Positions 4,947 through 12,535 of a stretch of 13,153 nucleotides of DNA are shown here, one piece after another. The notes under the pieces were generated by a model. It was not told where the DNA came from. It searched no databases and saw only the letters and a list, made by a program, of their open reading frames with translations. Position numbers and translations under genes: made by a program. Position 1 is the first letter of the stretch. The number at the start of each line of letters is the position of its first letter. Origin of the DNA: Alkalihalobacillus alcalophilus ATCC 27647 = CGMCC 1.3604 (GTDB taxonomy: Bacteria > Bacillota > Bacilli > Bacillales > Bacillaceae_D); assembly GCF_000292245.2 (NCBI RefSeq), contig NZ_ALPT02000103.1:1-13153 (forward strand), in the 5' to 3' direction.

Positions 4947-5588
4947 ATGCAATGTGAGCGTAAGTATAATGAACTGATTGATAAATATTTTGATGGTGAA
5001 GCAACAAGTGAAGAAAAGCTTGAATTATATAGACATACGGAGAAATGTGAAATATGCCGTGAACATGTGAATCAATTAAGAAAGGCGATTGCCTTTGTTC
5101 AAAGTGCTTCACATATCGAAGCACCTGAGGATTTTACGAATAAAGTTATGGCAAAATTGCCGAAAAAGAAGACGACATCAAAATGGAAGGGGCATTTAAG
5201 AAAGCACCCCCTTTTAACAGCAGCTGCTATCTTTTTCCTCCTAATGACAGCAAGCATTACGTCAATGTGGTTTGAAAATCAAGAAGGGATTTCTGTAAGT
5301 GGTCCTGGGAACGTGATTGTCGACCATGAAACAGGCCAAGTTATCGTTCCAGAAGGTGAAATCATTCATGGTGATTTGACCGTAAAAAATGGCAATTTAA
5401 TTGTGGAGGGTGAAGTGAGAGGGAATGTTCTGTTAGTGAATAGTGAACCTTACTTAGCCTCAGCTGGTCATGTTTCAGGAGAAATTAGTGAAGTAAACAA
5501 AGCTCTAGAATGGGTTTGGTATCATATAAAAACCTTCTTTACTGAAGTTGTCTCGATAACGAATAATAATAATGATTATGACGGTTAA
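4947..5588 (+). CDS. rsiW: Anti-sigma-W factor RsiW (membrane, zinc-binding)
   Basis: A single-pass membrane protein of 213 residues that holds SigW inactive. The cytoplasmic ZAS domain has the H-x3-C-x2-C motif (H30, C34, C37). The membrane helix is at about 88-109. The extracytoplasmic part is a beta-rich domain (GDLTVKNGNLIVEGEVRGNV). The segment YLASAGHVSG (169-178) matches the region where PrsW makes the first cut in B. subtilis RsiW, which releases SigW after further proteolysis. I place the start at 4947 rather than at the in-frame ATG at 4941. GAGGAGG (4933-4939) is only one base from 4941 but seven from 4947, and the start MQC then lines up with the family start MSC. Cotranscribed with sigW. 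Confidence 0.95.
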   Translation: MQCERKYNELIDKYFDGEATSEEKLELYRHTEKCEICREHVNQLRKAIAFVQSASHIEAPEDFTNKVMAKLPKKKTTSKWKGHLRKHPLLTAAAIFFLLMTASITSMWFENQEGISVSGPGNVIVDHETGQVIVPEGEIIHGDLTVKNGNLIVEGEVRGNVLLVNSEPYLASAGHVSGEISEVNKALEWVWYHIKTFFTEVVSITNNNNDYDG

Positions 5589-5611
5589 GTGTGATTTCTA
5601 TTGTTGATTTG

Positions 5612-5643
5612 CCTCAGGTGCTTATAGTGCCTGGGGTGTTTTT
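5612..5643 (+). terminator. Terminator of sigW-rsiW
   Basis: CCTCAGG (5612-5618) pairs with CCTGGGG (5630-5636, one G-T) and a T tract follows (5639-5643). It lies 23 bases after the rsiW stop. Confidence 0.78.
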
Positions 5644-5691
5644 GTAATTTTTCCTTTTAAAAGTGGGAGGAACGAACAAGAGCGGCTGAAA

Positions 5692-5722
5692 AGACTTCAT
5701 CACAATATTAGTGATAAAGTCT
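5692..5722. other. Strong hairpin in the rsiW-cdaA spacer
   Basis: AGACTTCATCAC (5692-5703) pairs with GTGATAAAGTCT (5711-5722) with one mismatch, closing a 7-base loop. A seven-T run starts 11 bases later, further than usual for a terminator. Role unknown. The next stretch to 5850 shows no gene or clear site. Confidence 0.4.
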
Positions 5723-5855
5723 AAGCATGTTAGTTTTTTTCGGGGAATGGGTTGATCCGATTTGATGAGCTTCATTTTGGCCCCTACATGTGTGAAAATC
5801 TCTTAAATCCTTGTTATGACAGTAATCGTTTGAATTCGGTTATGAAGGGAAACTA

Positions 5856-5864
5856 TGCTATAAT
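5856..5864 (+). promoter_or_regulatory. Extended -10 promoter upstream of cdaA
   Basis: TGC-TATAAT (5856-5864) has a consensus -10 with the TG extension. No good -35 is at the normal distance; TTGAAT lies 23 bases upstream, which is too far. It would start RNA at about 5871, giving a leader of about 240 bases before cdaA that contains a short frame and a terminator. Confidence 0.6.
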
Positions 5865-5889
5865 GAAGAAAAGCTAAGGAAATAAAAGG

Positions 5890-5994
5890 ATGTATTTAGT
5901 GGTATTTGCTTATACTAGAAAGACATTCCTATTTCCCAAAGTGTACTTTCAGAAGTTGTGGCTACTTGTTAACTTTGATGAAGGTGGAAGCTGA
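5890..5994 (+). CDS. Possible 34-residue leader peptide or small protein
   Basis: A 34-codon open frame starts at ATG 5890, with AAGGA nine bases upstream. It begins about 19 bases after the predicted transcript start. The product is aromatic and basic in its first half (MYLVVFAYTRK) and contains two Trp/Tyr/Phe-rich stretches. I recognise no family. Its stop codon (5992-5994) lies inside the first arm of a terminator hairpin, an arrangement seen in attenuators where ribosome progress decides whether the terminator forms. It may equally be a chance frame; no similarity or codon evidence supports it strongly. Confidence 0.3.
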   Translation: MYLVVFAYTRKTFLFPKVYFQKLWLLVNFDEGGS

Positions 5995-6030
5995 ACTTTC
6001 TCACTGAAAGGAAGAGCTTTTTATTTTTTT
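5988..6030 (+). terminator. Terminator/attenuator in the cdaA leader
   Basis: AAGCT (5988-5992) pairs with AGCTT (6015-6019) and CTTTC (5996-6000) pairs with GAAAG (6006-6010) around the loop TCACT. A T-rich run follows (6018-6030). It lies between the promoter at 5856 and cdaA at 6110, so transcripts into cdaA must pass it. Confidence 0.6.
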
Positions 6031-6109
6031 ACATTTTTTTAATGGTTGCGATAAAAACACAAATTAAAGCAAAGATAGATAACTGGATGATGCGGTTTGG
6101 AGGGTAGTC

Positions 6110-6934
6110 ATGTTCCCGTTTTTAGAAGATATAGTGATATTTGAATATTTAGGTCAAATTGTTGATATTTTATTGGTGACTTTCGTTATATATAAATTAA
6201 TTATGATTATACGTGGAACTCGGGCAGTGCAATTAGTGAAAGGAATTACGGTAGTTCTTGCTGTCTGGTTCATAAGTCGTTTGTTTGGTTTAAGGACTCT
6301 AGAGTTTATTATGACTCAAACGGTGACTTATGGGGTGCTGGCGGTCATCATTATTTTCCAGCCGGAGTTACGAAGAGCCTTGGAACAATTAGGACGAGGA
6401 AGATTCTTTTCCGGCCGAAGTGCTCCACAGGAGGAAGTGAATCAGCGCTCGGTTGAAGCGATTATTAAAGCTTCTACATATATGGGGAAACGTCGAATTG
6501 GGGCCTTAATGTCAATTGAAAGAGAGACAGGAATGACCGATTATGTGGAGACAGGCATTCAGATGAACGCTAACTTAACTTCTGAGCTATTAATTAATAC
6601 GTTTATTCCAAATACGCCACTTCATGACGGGGCTGTCATCATAAAAGATAATCGAATTTTAGCAGCAGGTTGTTATTTGCCACTTTCAGAGAACCCTTTT
6701 ATTTCAAAAGAATTAGGGACAAGGCACCGTGCTGCATTAGGGGTAAGTGAAGTGACCGATTGTTTAACGGTTATTGTCTCCGAGGAAACAGGCAGTATTT
6801 CTTTAACGAAAAATGGTGAGCTCCACAGGGATATTGATGAAGAGAAATTAAGAGATCTCCTAAACGATGAGTTAGAAAAATCAGCACCGACCCAATCTTC
6901 TCGTTGGCAGTGGGGAGGGAAGAAAAATGGATAA
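6110..6934 (+). CDS. cdaA: Diadenylate cyclase CdaA (YbbP)
   Basis: A membrane enzyme of 274 residues that joins two ATP into c-di-AMP, a second messenger controlling potassium and osmolyte balance and cell-wall homeostasis. Three membrane helices fill residues about 15-35, 43-60 and 68-84. The DAC domain (about 100-255) carries the catalytic motifs DGA (173-175, in LHDGAVII) and RHR (205-207, in GTRHRAALG). Length is typical (B. subtilis 273). GGAGGGT (6099-6105) precedes the ATG. It overlaps cdaR by eight bases, which suggests coupled translation. In relatives CdaR modulates CdaA activity and GlmM binds and inhibits it, and both genes follow here. Confidence 0.97.
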   Translation: MFPFLEDIVIFEYLGQIVDILLVTFVIYKLIMIIRGTRAVQLVKGITVVLAVWFISRLFGLRTLEFIMTQTVTYGVLAVIIIFQPELRRALEQLGRGRFFSGRSAPQEEVNQRSVEAIIKASTYMGKRRIGALMSIERETGMTDYVETGIQMNANLTSELLINTFIPNTPLHDGAVIIKDNRILAAGCYLPLSENPFISKELGTRHRAALGVSEVTDCLTVIVSEETGSISLTKNGELHRDIDEEKLRDLLNDELEKSAPTQSSRWQWGGKKNG

Positions 6935-8171
6935 GTTATTTAACAGTCATTGGTTTGTAAAAATCATTTCTTTTTTTATTGCGTTAATGCTATTTACGAT
7001 GGTGAATTTAGATAATATTAACAACCAGCCGGGACTATTACCGACTTTATCATCAAGTACACATACAGTTGGGGAAGTTCCTTTAACGGTTTATTATGAT
7101 GAGGAAAATTATTCGTTAATTGATCAAACAGAAACAGTTCAAGTGACATTGACAGGGAGTCAAACGTCGATTCAGATGTTTCAAATGATGAGGCCTAGCT
7201 ATGAGGTTTTTGTTGATGTTACGGCTCAAGAAGAAGGTACACATACATTACAAGTCGAGCATCGAGGTTTTCGAAATGATGTAACAGTAGCCATTGTGCC
7301 TGAATATGCAAGGGTTGTTTTACAAGAGAAGCAGACGTACTCTTTACCTGTAACGGTAGAATTAGTAAATGAGGAAGAAGTCGAGGAAGGTTATTCTGTT
7401 GGAACACCGATTGTGACGCCTGTTAACGTGACAGTTAAAGCAGCAAGGGATGCTGTGGCAGAGGTTGCAACCGCGAAAGCATATGTTAATATAAGTGAGG
7501 CAGATGGTCCTGTAGAAGATACAGTCCCAGTTAAACTATATGACCGTAATGGCAATGAGTTATCGCTTGAAACGGAACCTTCCATTGTTGAGGTAAAGGT
7601 ACCAATTACGAGTCCAAATAAGACTGTGCCAATTAAAATCACACGTGAAGGTGAATTGCCGGATGATTTAAGTTTGGAATCTTTAGTAGTTGAGCCGCGA
7701 GAAGTAACGATTTTTGGATCCGCAGAAGTTATTGATGAAATTGATGTATTAGAAGGGATCATTTTAGAGTTATCTGAATTAGAAGATGGCGAGCCAGTTG
7801 AATTGGAAATACCTTTACCAGAGGGCATTGAACAAGTAGAGCCAGAAACGATACTGGTGACCCCGACGATTTCAGAGAAAGTGGATAGAGAATTTGAAGA
7901 TATAAGCTTAGAAATTGTAGGTGAATCCGCCGGTACAACGGTTTCGTTAGCAAGTGGTGAACCGTCTACGATTACGGTGTTGGCCCGAGGAGCTCTTAGC
8001 CGACTTGAAGAACTGACAAGAGAAGACATCCAAGTGTTTATTGACGTTAGTCAAGAAGGGGAAGGAGAACACGAGGTCGATGTCCAAGTTAATGGACCAA
8101 GAGACTTTGCTTTTGTAGCTAGTCAAAATACGATTACTGTGAATATCAGACTAGAAGAATCTGATGATTGA
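6927..8171 (+). CDS. cdaR: CdaA regulator CdaR (YbbR-domain protein)
   Basis: A 414-residue protein anchored by one N-terminal membrane helix (about 8-26, WFVKIISFFIALMLFTMVNL). The rest is exported and beta-rich, with about four YbbR repeats (roughly 40-125, 133-225, 230-315, 325-410). Repeats show the family pattern of an alternating hydrophobic strand ending in P-x-V-x-V (for example SIVEVKVPI and FVASQNTITVNIRL). It controls the diadenylate cyclase CdaA; in different Firmicutes both stimulation and inhibition are reported. GGGAGGGAAG lies just before the start, inside the end of cdaA. It is six bases from the next ribosome binding region and in one operon with cdaA and glmM. Confidence 0.95.
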   Translation: MDKLFNSHWFVKIISFFIALMLFTMVNLDNINNQPGLLPTLSSSTHTVGEVPLTVYYDEENYSLIDQTETVQVTLTGSQTSIQMFQMMRPSYEVFVDVTAQEEGTHTLQVEHRGFRNDVTVAIVPEYARVVLQEKQTYSLPVTVELVNEEEVEEGYSVGTPIVTPVNVTVKAARDAVAEVATAKAYVNISEADGPVEDTVPVKLYDRNGNELSLETEPSIVEVKVPITSPNKTVPIKITREGELPDDLSLESLVVEPREVTIFGSAEVIDEIDVLEGIILELSELEDGEPVELEIPLPEGIEQVEPETILVTPTISEKVDREFEDISLEIVGESAGTTVSLASGEPSTITVLARGALSRLEELTREDIQVFIDVSQEGEGEHEVDVQVNGPRDFAFVASQNTITVNIRLEESDD

Positions 8172-8198
8172 TAGGTCTTGAAGGAGAGAATGAACAAT

Positions 8199-9545
8199 AT
8201 GGGAAAATATTTTGGAACCGATGGTGTTCGTGGTGTGGCGAATACCGAATTAACACCAGAATTAGCTTTTAAATTAGGTAGAATGGGTGGACATGTCTTA
8301 ACAAAAGATACGACACATCCACGAGTGGTTATAGGGCGAGATACAAGGATTTCAGGAGAGATGCTTGAAAGTGCGCTTGTGGCTGGATTATTATCAATCG
8401 GAGCTGAGGTAATGCGACTTGGTGTGATTTCAACTCCAGGTGTGGCCTATTTAACAAAAGCATTAAGTGCCAATGCAGGAGTGATGATTTCGGCTTCTCA
8501 TAACCCTGTTCCTGATAATGGAATTAAGTTTTTTGGTCCAGACGGCTTTAAATTATTAGATGAACAAGAAGCTGAAATTGAAGAGCTGCTCGATAAAGCA
8601 GATGAATTACCGCGCCCTACAGGTGGGTCACTAGGACAAGTAAGTGACTATTTTGAAGGTGGACAGAAGTATCTTCAGTTTTTAAAACAAACGGTGCAAC
8701 AAGACTTCTCAGGAGTTCACGTAGCGCTTGACTGTGCTAATGGAGCGGCATCTTCCATTGCCCCGTATCTATTCGCTGATTTAGAGGCCGATATTTCTAC
8801 AATGGGGACATCGCCAAACGGAGTAAACATCAATGAAGAGTGTGGATCAACACACCCTGAGAAGTTGGCAGCTTTTGTTGTTGAAAAAGGAGCCCAAATC
8901 GGTCTTGCTTTTGACGGTGATGCCGATCGTTTAATTGCGATTGATGAAAAAGGAAACATTGTCGATGGCGATCATATTATGTTTATCTGTGCGAAGTTTA
9001 TGAAGGAGCAGGGCTGGCTAAAGCATGGTACGGTTGTTTCGACCGTTATGAGTAATCTTGGCTTTTATAAAGGGTTAGAAGCAGAAGGTATTGAAACAAA
9101 ACAAACCGCTGTTGGCGATCGTTATGTGATGGAAGAAATGAGAAAAGGTGACTTCAATCTTGGTGGTGAACAGTCGGGCCATATTATTTTCTTAGATTAT
9201 ATTACAACGGGAGACGGCTTGCTTTCGGCTCTTCAACTAGTCAATATTATGAAAGCGACGAATAAACCATTATCTGAATTAGCAAGTGAGATGGAGACGT
9301 TTCCACAACAGCTCGTTAATATTAGAGTTACAGATAAACATGCGGTGACAGATAATGAAAAGGTTAAAGAAGCCATTACAAAAGTAGAAGACGATATGAA
9401 CGGTGAAGGCCGCGTCCTCGTTCGGCCTTCTGGAACAGAGCCATTAGTAAGGGTGATGGTGGAAGCAAAAACGGAAGAACTTTGTCAACAATTTGTCACA
9501 TCTATCGCAGACGTTGTGAAGGCGGAAATGGGCTTAAACGAATAG
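8199..9545 (+). CDS. glmM: Phosphoglucosamine mutase GlmM
   Basis: A cytoplasmic enzyme that interconverts glucosamine-6-phosphate and glucosamine-1-phosphate, feeding UDP-GlcNAc for peptidoglycan. It is 448 residues, the B. subtilis length. The phosphoserine loop is ISASHNP with S100. The magnesium loop is DGDADR (D239, D241, D243). The sugar loop GGEQSGH and the C-terminal phosphate site RPSGTEP are present. The start at 8199 (MGKYFGTDGVRG) is chosen because the family begins there and AAGGAGA (8181-8187) fits it better than the in-frame ATG at 8190, two bases away, or the TTG at 8178. It follows cdaR after 27 bases and ends at a strong terminator. GlmM also binds and inhibits CdaA in relatives. 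Confidence 0.98.
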   Translation: MGKYFGTDGVRGVANTELTPELAFKLGRMGGHVLTKDTTHPRVVIGRDTRISGEMLESALVAGLLSIGAEVMRLGVISTPGVAYLTKALSANAGVMISASHNPVPDNGIKFFGPDGFKLLDEQEAEIEELLDKADELPRPTGGSLGQVSDYFEGGQKYLQFLKQTVQQDFSGVHVALDCANGAASSIAPYLFADLEADISTMGTSPNGVNINEECGSTHPEKLAAFVVEKGAQIGLAFDGDADRLIAIDEKGNIVDGDHIMFICAKFMKEQGWLKHGTVVSTVMSNLGFYKGLEAEGIETKQTAVGDRYVMEEMRKGDFNLGGEQSGHIIFLDYITTGDGLLSALQLVNIMKATNKPLSELASEMETFPQQLVNIRVTDKHAVTDNEKVKEAITKVEDDMNGEGRVLVRPSGTEPLVRVMVEAKTEELCQQFVTSIADVVKAEMGLNE

Positions 9546-9556
9546 TTTAGAATGAG

Positions 9557-9596
9557 ATGCATAAGTGCACCTTCTCGGTCGCTTATGCATATTTTT
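9557..9596 (+). terminator. Terminator of cdaA-cdaR-glmM
   Basis: ATGCATAAG (9557-9565) pairs perfectly with CTTATGCAT (9582-9590), followed by ATTTTTA. It lies 11 bases after the glmM stop. Confidence 0.85.
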
Positions 9597-9644
9597 ATGG
9601 TGAGTAACGAAAAATACTCATACCTCTAGTAATGATTTTGTAAA

Positions 9645-9673
9645 TTGACGTTCGGACAACTTTACGTTATGAT
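9645..9673 (+). promoter_or_regulatory. SigA promoter of glmS
   Basis: TTGACG (9645-9650), a 17-base spacer and TATGAT (9668-9673) form a near-consensus promoter. RNA would start near 9680, about 45 bases before the ribozyme cleavage site. Confidence 0.85.
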
Positions 9674-9714
9674 TAAATTCGATTCTATGATGGAAAGGTG
9701 GAGAGGGTTTTAAT

Positions 9715-9880
9715 CATAATTAAAGCGCCAGGACTGCTTTTGAACGGAAAGAAAGGCAGTTGACGAGGTGAGGGTTTATCGATTTTTTCGGCGGATGCCC
9801 TCCGGTTGCCGCATGACGACCGTTAAGCTTTTGTAAAAAACGAAGGGGTGACTCTTTGGACAAAATCAAAAGCTGCATGC
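9715..9880 (+). ncRNA. glmS ribozyme (glucosamine-6-phosphate riboswitch)
   Basis: A self-cleaving mRNA leader that uses glucosamine-6-phosphate as cofactor, then exposes glmS mRNA to decay, so product shuts down synthesis. The conserved core is visible: AAGCGCCAGGACTG with the cleavage point between A9724 and G9725, then GGCAGTTGACGAGG (about 9755-9768), and TATCGA with TTCGGCGGATGCCCTCC. CCGTTAAGCTTTTG and GAAGGGGTGACTCTTTGGAC follow. The outer helix P4 pairs AAGCTTTTG (about 9825-9833) with CAAAAGCT (9867-9874). It lies between the glmS promoter and the start codon at 9959. Exact ends are approximate. Confidence 0.95.
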
Positions 9881-9900
9881 CCATAAAAAAATGAAAAGAG

Positions 9901-9938
9901 TGGGGGCGAGTATGTCCCTGAATGATTGCTTGCCCCCA
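9901..9938 (+). other. GC-rich hairpin just before the glmS ribosome binding site
   Basis: TGGGGGCGAG (9901-9910) pairs with CTTGCCCCCA (9929-9938) with one G-T pair and an 18-base loop. No T tract follows, so it is not a standard terminator. It ends five bases before GGGAGG (9944-9949). It may protect or shape the 5' region of the message after ribozyme cleavage; this is a guess. Confidence 0.5.
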
Positions 9939-9958
9939 ATTATGGGAGGTAACTTATT

Positions 9959-11761
9959 ATGTGTGGAATTGTCGGTTATATTGGAACAAATGATGCGAAG
10001 GAAGTTCTTTTGAAAGGGTTAGAAAAGCTTGAATACCGTGGCTATGATTCAGCCGGGATTGCCTTAGTTGCGAAAGAAGGAATCGAGGTATTTAAGGAAA
10101 AAGGACGGATTGCGACTTTACGTAGTGTGGTTGACGAAAAGGCTGCCGGTACAGTAGGTATTGGGCATACACGTTGGGCAACACACGGAGAACCAAGTCG
10201 AATTAATGCACATCCACATCAAAGTAAAACTGAGCGATTTACATTGGTTCACAATGGAGTTATTGAAAATTACGAACAGCTATCACGCGAATACTTAACA
10301 GATGTTAAACCAGCAAGTGACACAGACACGGAAATCATTGTGTTATTAATTGAGAAATTTGTTGGAGAAGGCCAATCTGTTGAATCCGCATTTAGTCATA
10401 CATTGTCTTTATTAAAAGGCTCTTATGCGATTGCATTATTAGATGGCGAAAATAGTGAGATCATCTATGTCGGCAAAAGTAAAAGTCCTTTATTAATTGG
10501 TGTTGGTGATGGTTTTAATGTGATTGCATCAGATGCAATGGCAATGCTACAAGTGACAAAGCAATTCTTAGAAATCATGGACGAAGAATACGTGATTTTA
10601 AGTCGCGATCATGTAGTTATCAAAACGTTAAACGGTGAAACAAGAACACGTGAGCCATTTATCGCTGAATATGATGCAAGTGATATTGAAAAAGGAACAT
10701 ACCCTCATTACATGCTAAAAGAAATTGATGAGCAGCCTTTTGTTATTCGTAATATCATTCAACAATACCAAAATGAAGACGGAACGATTCGTTTAGATGA
10801 TGACATCCGTGACGCAATGAAACAATCTGATCGTATATATGTAATTGCAGCAGGAACGAGCTATCATGCTGGTCTTGTTGGAAAGCAATTAATAGAAAAA
10901 ATAGCAAAACGTCCAGTAGAAGTGCATATTGCCAGCGAGTTTTTATATAATATGCCACTTTTATCGGAGAACCCACTCTTTATTTTTATTTCTCAAAGTG
11001 GAGAAACAGCAGATTTACGTGGTGTGTTAGTCGAAGTGAAAAAACATGGATACCAAGCCTTAACGATTACAAATGTTCCAGGCTCCACACTTTCACGTGA
11101 AGCAGACTTTACGTTACACACGTTTGCTGGACCAGAAATTGCAGTAGCCTCCACAAAAGCTTACACGGCTCAAATGGCTGTCTTTACATTACTTGCTGTT
11201 GATACAGCGAACGCACAAGGAATTGAGCTTGACTTTGATCCATTACAAGAGCTAGGTATTGTCGCAAATGCGATGGAAGTTCTAACTGATCAAAAAGAAA
11301 AGCTAGAAAAAATTGCTCGTCATTATTTAGCTGTATCAAGAAATGCCTTCTTTATCGGCCGTGCCGCTGACTACTATGTATGTCTAGAAGGGGCCTTGAA
11401 GTTAAAGGAAATCTCTTATATCCAGGCAGAAGGATTTGCCGGTGGAGAGTTAAAACACGGAACGATTGCCTTAATTGAAGATGGCACACCTGTAATCGCT
11501 CTTGCCACACAAGAACACGTAAACCTAAGCATTCGCGGAAACGTGAAAGAAGTCGCGGCACGTGGCGCAAGCCCATGCATCATCAGCATGGAAGGAATGA
11601 ACGAAGAAACAGACGCATTCGTCATCCCAGCTGTCCACGAATTCTTAACACCACTTGTGTCGGTCTTACCATTACAGTTGATCGCTTATTACGCAGCCCT
11701 ACACCGTGATTGTGACGTTGATAAACCACGTAACTTAGCGAAAAGCGTGACAGTCGAGTAG
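9959..11761 (+). CDS. glmS: Glutamine-fructose-6-phosphate transaminase GlmS
   Basis: The cytoplasmic enzyme that makes glucosamine-6-phosphate from fructose-6-phosphate and glutamine, the first committed step to amino sugars. It is 600 residues, the usual Bacillus length. The N-terminal glutaminase domain (about 2-220) opens with MCGIVGYIG, where Cys2 becomes the nucleophile. TRWATHGEP and HNGVIENY are also present. Two sugar-isomerase (SIS) domains follow (about 285-415 and 455-595) with SQSGET (345-350). The C-terminal tail KPRNLAKSVTVE holds the Lys (K595) that forms the Schiff base with the sugar. GGGAGG (9944-9949) precedes the ATG. Expression is governed by the ribozyme in its leader. 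Its product goes to GlmM, encoded just upstream. Confidence 0.98.
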   Translation: MCGIVGYIGTNDAKEVLLKGLEKLEYRGYDSAGIALVAKEGIEVFKEKGRIATLRSVVDEKAAGTVGIGHTRWATHGEPSRINAHPHQSKTERFTLVHNGVIENYEQLSREYLTDVKPASDTDTEIIVLLIEKFVGEGQSVESAFSHTLSLLKGSYAIALLDGENSEIIYVGKSKSPLLIGVGDGFNVIASDAMAMLQVTKQFLEIMDEEYVILSRDHVVIKTLNGETRTREPFIAEYDASDIEKGTYPHYMLKEIDEQPFVIRNIIQQYQNEDGTIRLDDDIRDAMKQSDRIYVIAAGTSYHAGLVGKQLIEKIAKRPVEVHIASEFLYNMPLLSENPLFIFISQSGETADLRGVLVEVKKHGYQALTITNVPGSTLSREADFTLHTFAGPEIAVASTKAYTAQMAVFTLLAVDTANAQGIELDFDPLQELGIVANAMEVLTDQKEKLEKIARHYLAVSRNAFFIGRAADYYVCLEGALKLKEISYIQAEGFAGGELKHGTIALIEDGTPVIALATQEHVNLSIRGNVKEVAARGASPCIISMEGMNEETDAFVIPAVHEFLTPLVSVLPLQLIAYYAALHRDCDVDKPRNLAKSVTVE

Positions 11762-11808
11762 GGGCTTGGGATAGAGTTTTTAACTGTGTAGATGTGGATT
11801 TTAAGATA

Positions 11809-11863
11809 AAATGTCACAAGTTTTTATTTGAAATGACACATCATTTTAATATTAAATGACACA
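11809..11863 (-). repeat. Three regularly spaced repeats, IS21-like end remnant
   Basis: Three copies of a ten-base motif lie at 11809-11818 (AAATGTCACA), 11831-11840 and 11854-11863 (both AAATGACACA), spaced 22 and 23 bases. Read on the minus strand each is TGTGTCATTT or TGTGACATTT followed by an AT-rich stretch with AAAA. Multiple spaced repeats of this kind occur at the ends of IS21-family elements. No istA or istB gene is visible here, so this would be a solo end. Confidence 0.4.
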
Positions 11864-11883
11864 GGGTATTTACAAAAATGGAT

Positions 11884-11924
11884 TCGGGAGAAACATACAT
11901 TTCGTATGTTTCTCCCGATTTTTT
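11884..11924 (+). terminator. Strong terminator downstream of glmS
   Basis: A perfect 15-bp stem (11884-11898 with 11904-11918, outer bases TCGGGAG/CTCCCGA) closes the loop ATTTC and runs into TTTTTT. It lies 123 bases after the glmS stop, behind the repeats. Confidence 0.9.
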
Positions 11925-12381
11925 ATTATATTAATAATGCAATAAACAATTAATGAATGTATTATAGACTTTAAAATTATTTAATGCCGAACCGATATAG
12001 TGTGACGTGTACATGTGTCTGCGAGGAAAAAGCTGTTCACAGGAAAATTATTGAATTATTAATAATCACGTATTAGCAACGCAAATTACAATAGAAATAA
12101 GCGTACTAAATCGTAATGATTTAGTACGCTTACTTTTGCATTCTATAAAGAACTGTCTTACATGATAAATAACCCTCATTAATCTAGTAGATAGAGGTTA
12201 ACCACCAAAGGGTAACTATATTTCAAAGTCTTACCTATCTAAAAAATCACGGTTTGTAGATTGAGGCAGCCGTTTTATACGCTCAACCAATTGGAAAATG
12301 GTGTACAGTTGTTTATGTATTGTGACTTGGGTTTTGTAAAAAGTACCCATGAGGATGTAGAACGAGAAGAAAACATGCTAT
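11925..12381. other. Gene-poor AT-rich spacer
   Basis: I see no convincing gene here. The one structure is a perfect 15-bp hairpin at 12098-12132 (TAAGCGTAC.../...GTACGCTTA, loop GTAAT), with a moderate T-rich stretch after it. This looks like a terminator with no recognisable gene ahead of it. A plus-strand frame of about 50 codons near 12244-12400 has no good start or familiar motif. Confidence 0.6.
12098..12140. terminator. Perfect 15-bp hairpin, possible terminator
   Basis: TAAGCGTACTAAATC (12098-12112) pairs perfectly with GATTTAGTACGCTTA (12118-12132), followed by CTTTTG. The gene it might terminate is not evident on either strand. Confidence 0.5.
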
Positions 12382-12411
12382 CGACTACAAAAATAAAGTA
12401 GTCGTTTTTTT
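12382..12411 (+). terminator. Intrinsic terminator upstream of the insertion sequence
   Basis: CGACTAC (12382-12388) pairs perfectly with GTAGTCG (12398-12404) and seven T residues follow. It stands about 67 bases before the IS-end hairpin and no coding gene precedes it. Confidence 0.8.
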
Positions 12412-12477
12412 ATCGAAAAGAAAATCAGAATTACAGGCGTGTTGATTAACCAATAAAATCCAAAAAATAAACAAAAA

Positions 12478-12535
12478 GAGACACCTTTCTTGTAGAATGG
12501 AGTTTGCCGACTACAAACCCAAGAAGAGGTGTCTC
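12478..12535 (+). promoter_or_regulatory. Hairpin covering the transposase ribosome binding site
   Basis: GAGACACCTTTCTTG (12478-12492) pairs with CAAGAA and AGGTGTCTC (12520-12535), with one bulged G (12526). This closes a 27-base loop. The right arm contains the ribosome binding sequence AAGAGGTG and abuts the ATG at 12536. Transcripts entering from outside would fold this and hide the site, a protection known for IS10 and other IS4-type elements. That it serves this here is inferred. The exact left end of the element is not resolved. Confidence 0.6.

Noticed and set aside
5871..6110. The cdaA leader considered as a c-di-AMP (ydaO) riboswitch or T-box
   Set aside because: I could not find the conserved ydaO core or the T-box sequence. 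Only a simple terminator hairpin and a short frame are visible.
7391..8029. A long minus-strand frame of 212 codons opposite cdaR
   Set aside because: It is Ser/Thr-rich, antisense to a well-supported gene, and has no ribosome binding site that I can see.
12244..12400. A plus-strand open stretch of about 50 codons before the insertion sequence
   Set aside because: It has no plausible start with a ribosome binding site and no motif. It ends within the terminator hairpin.
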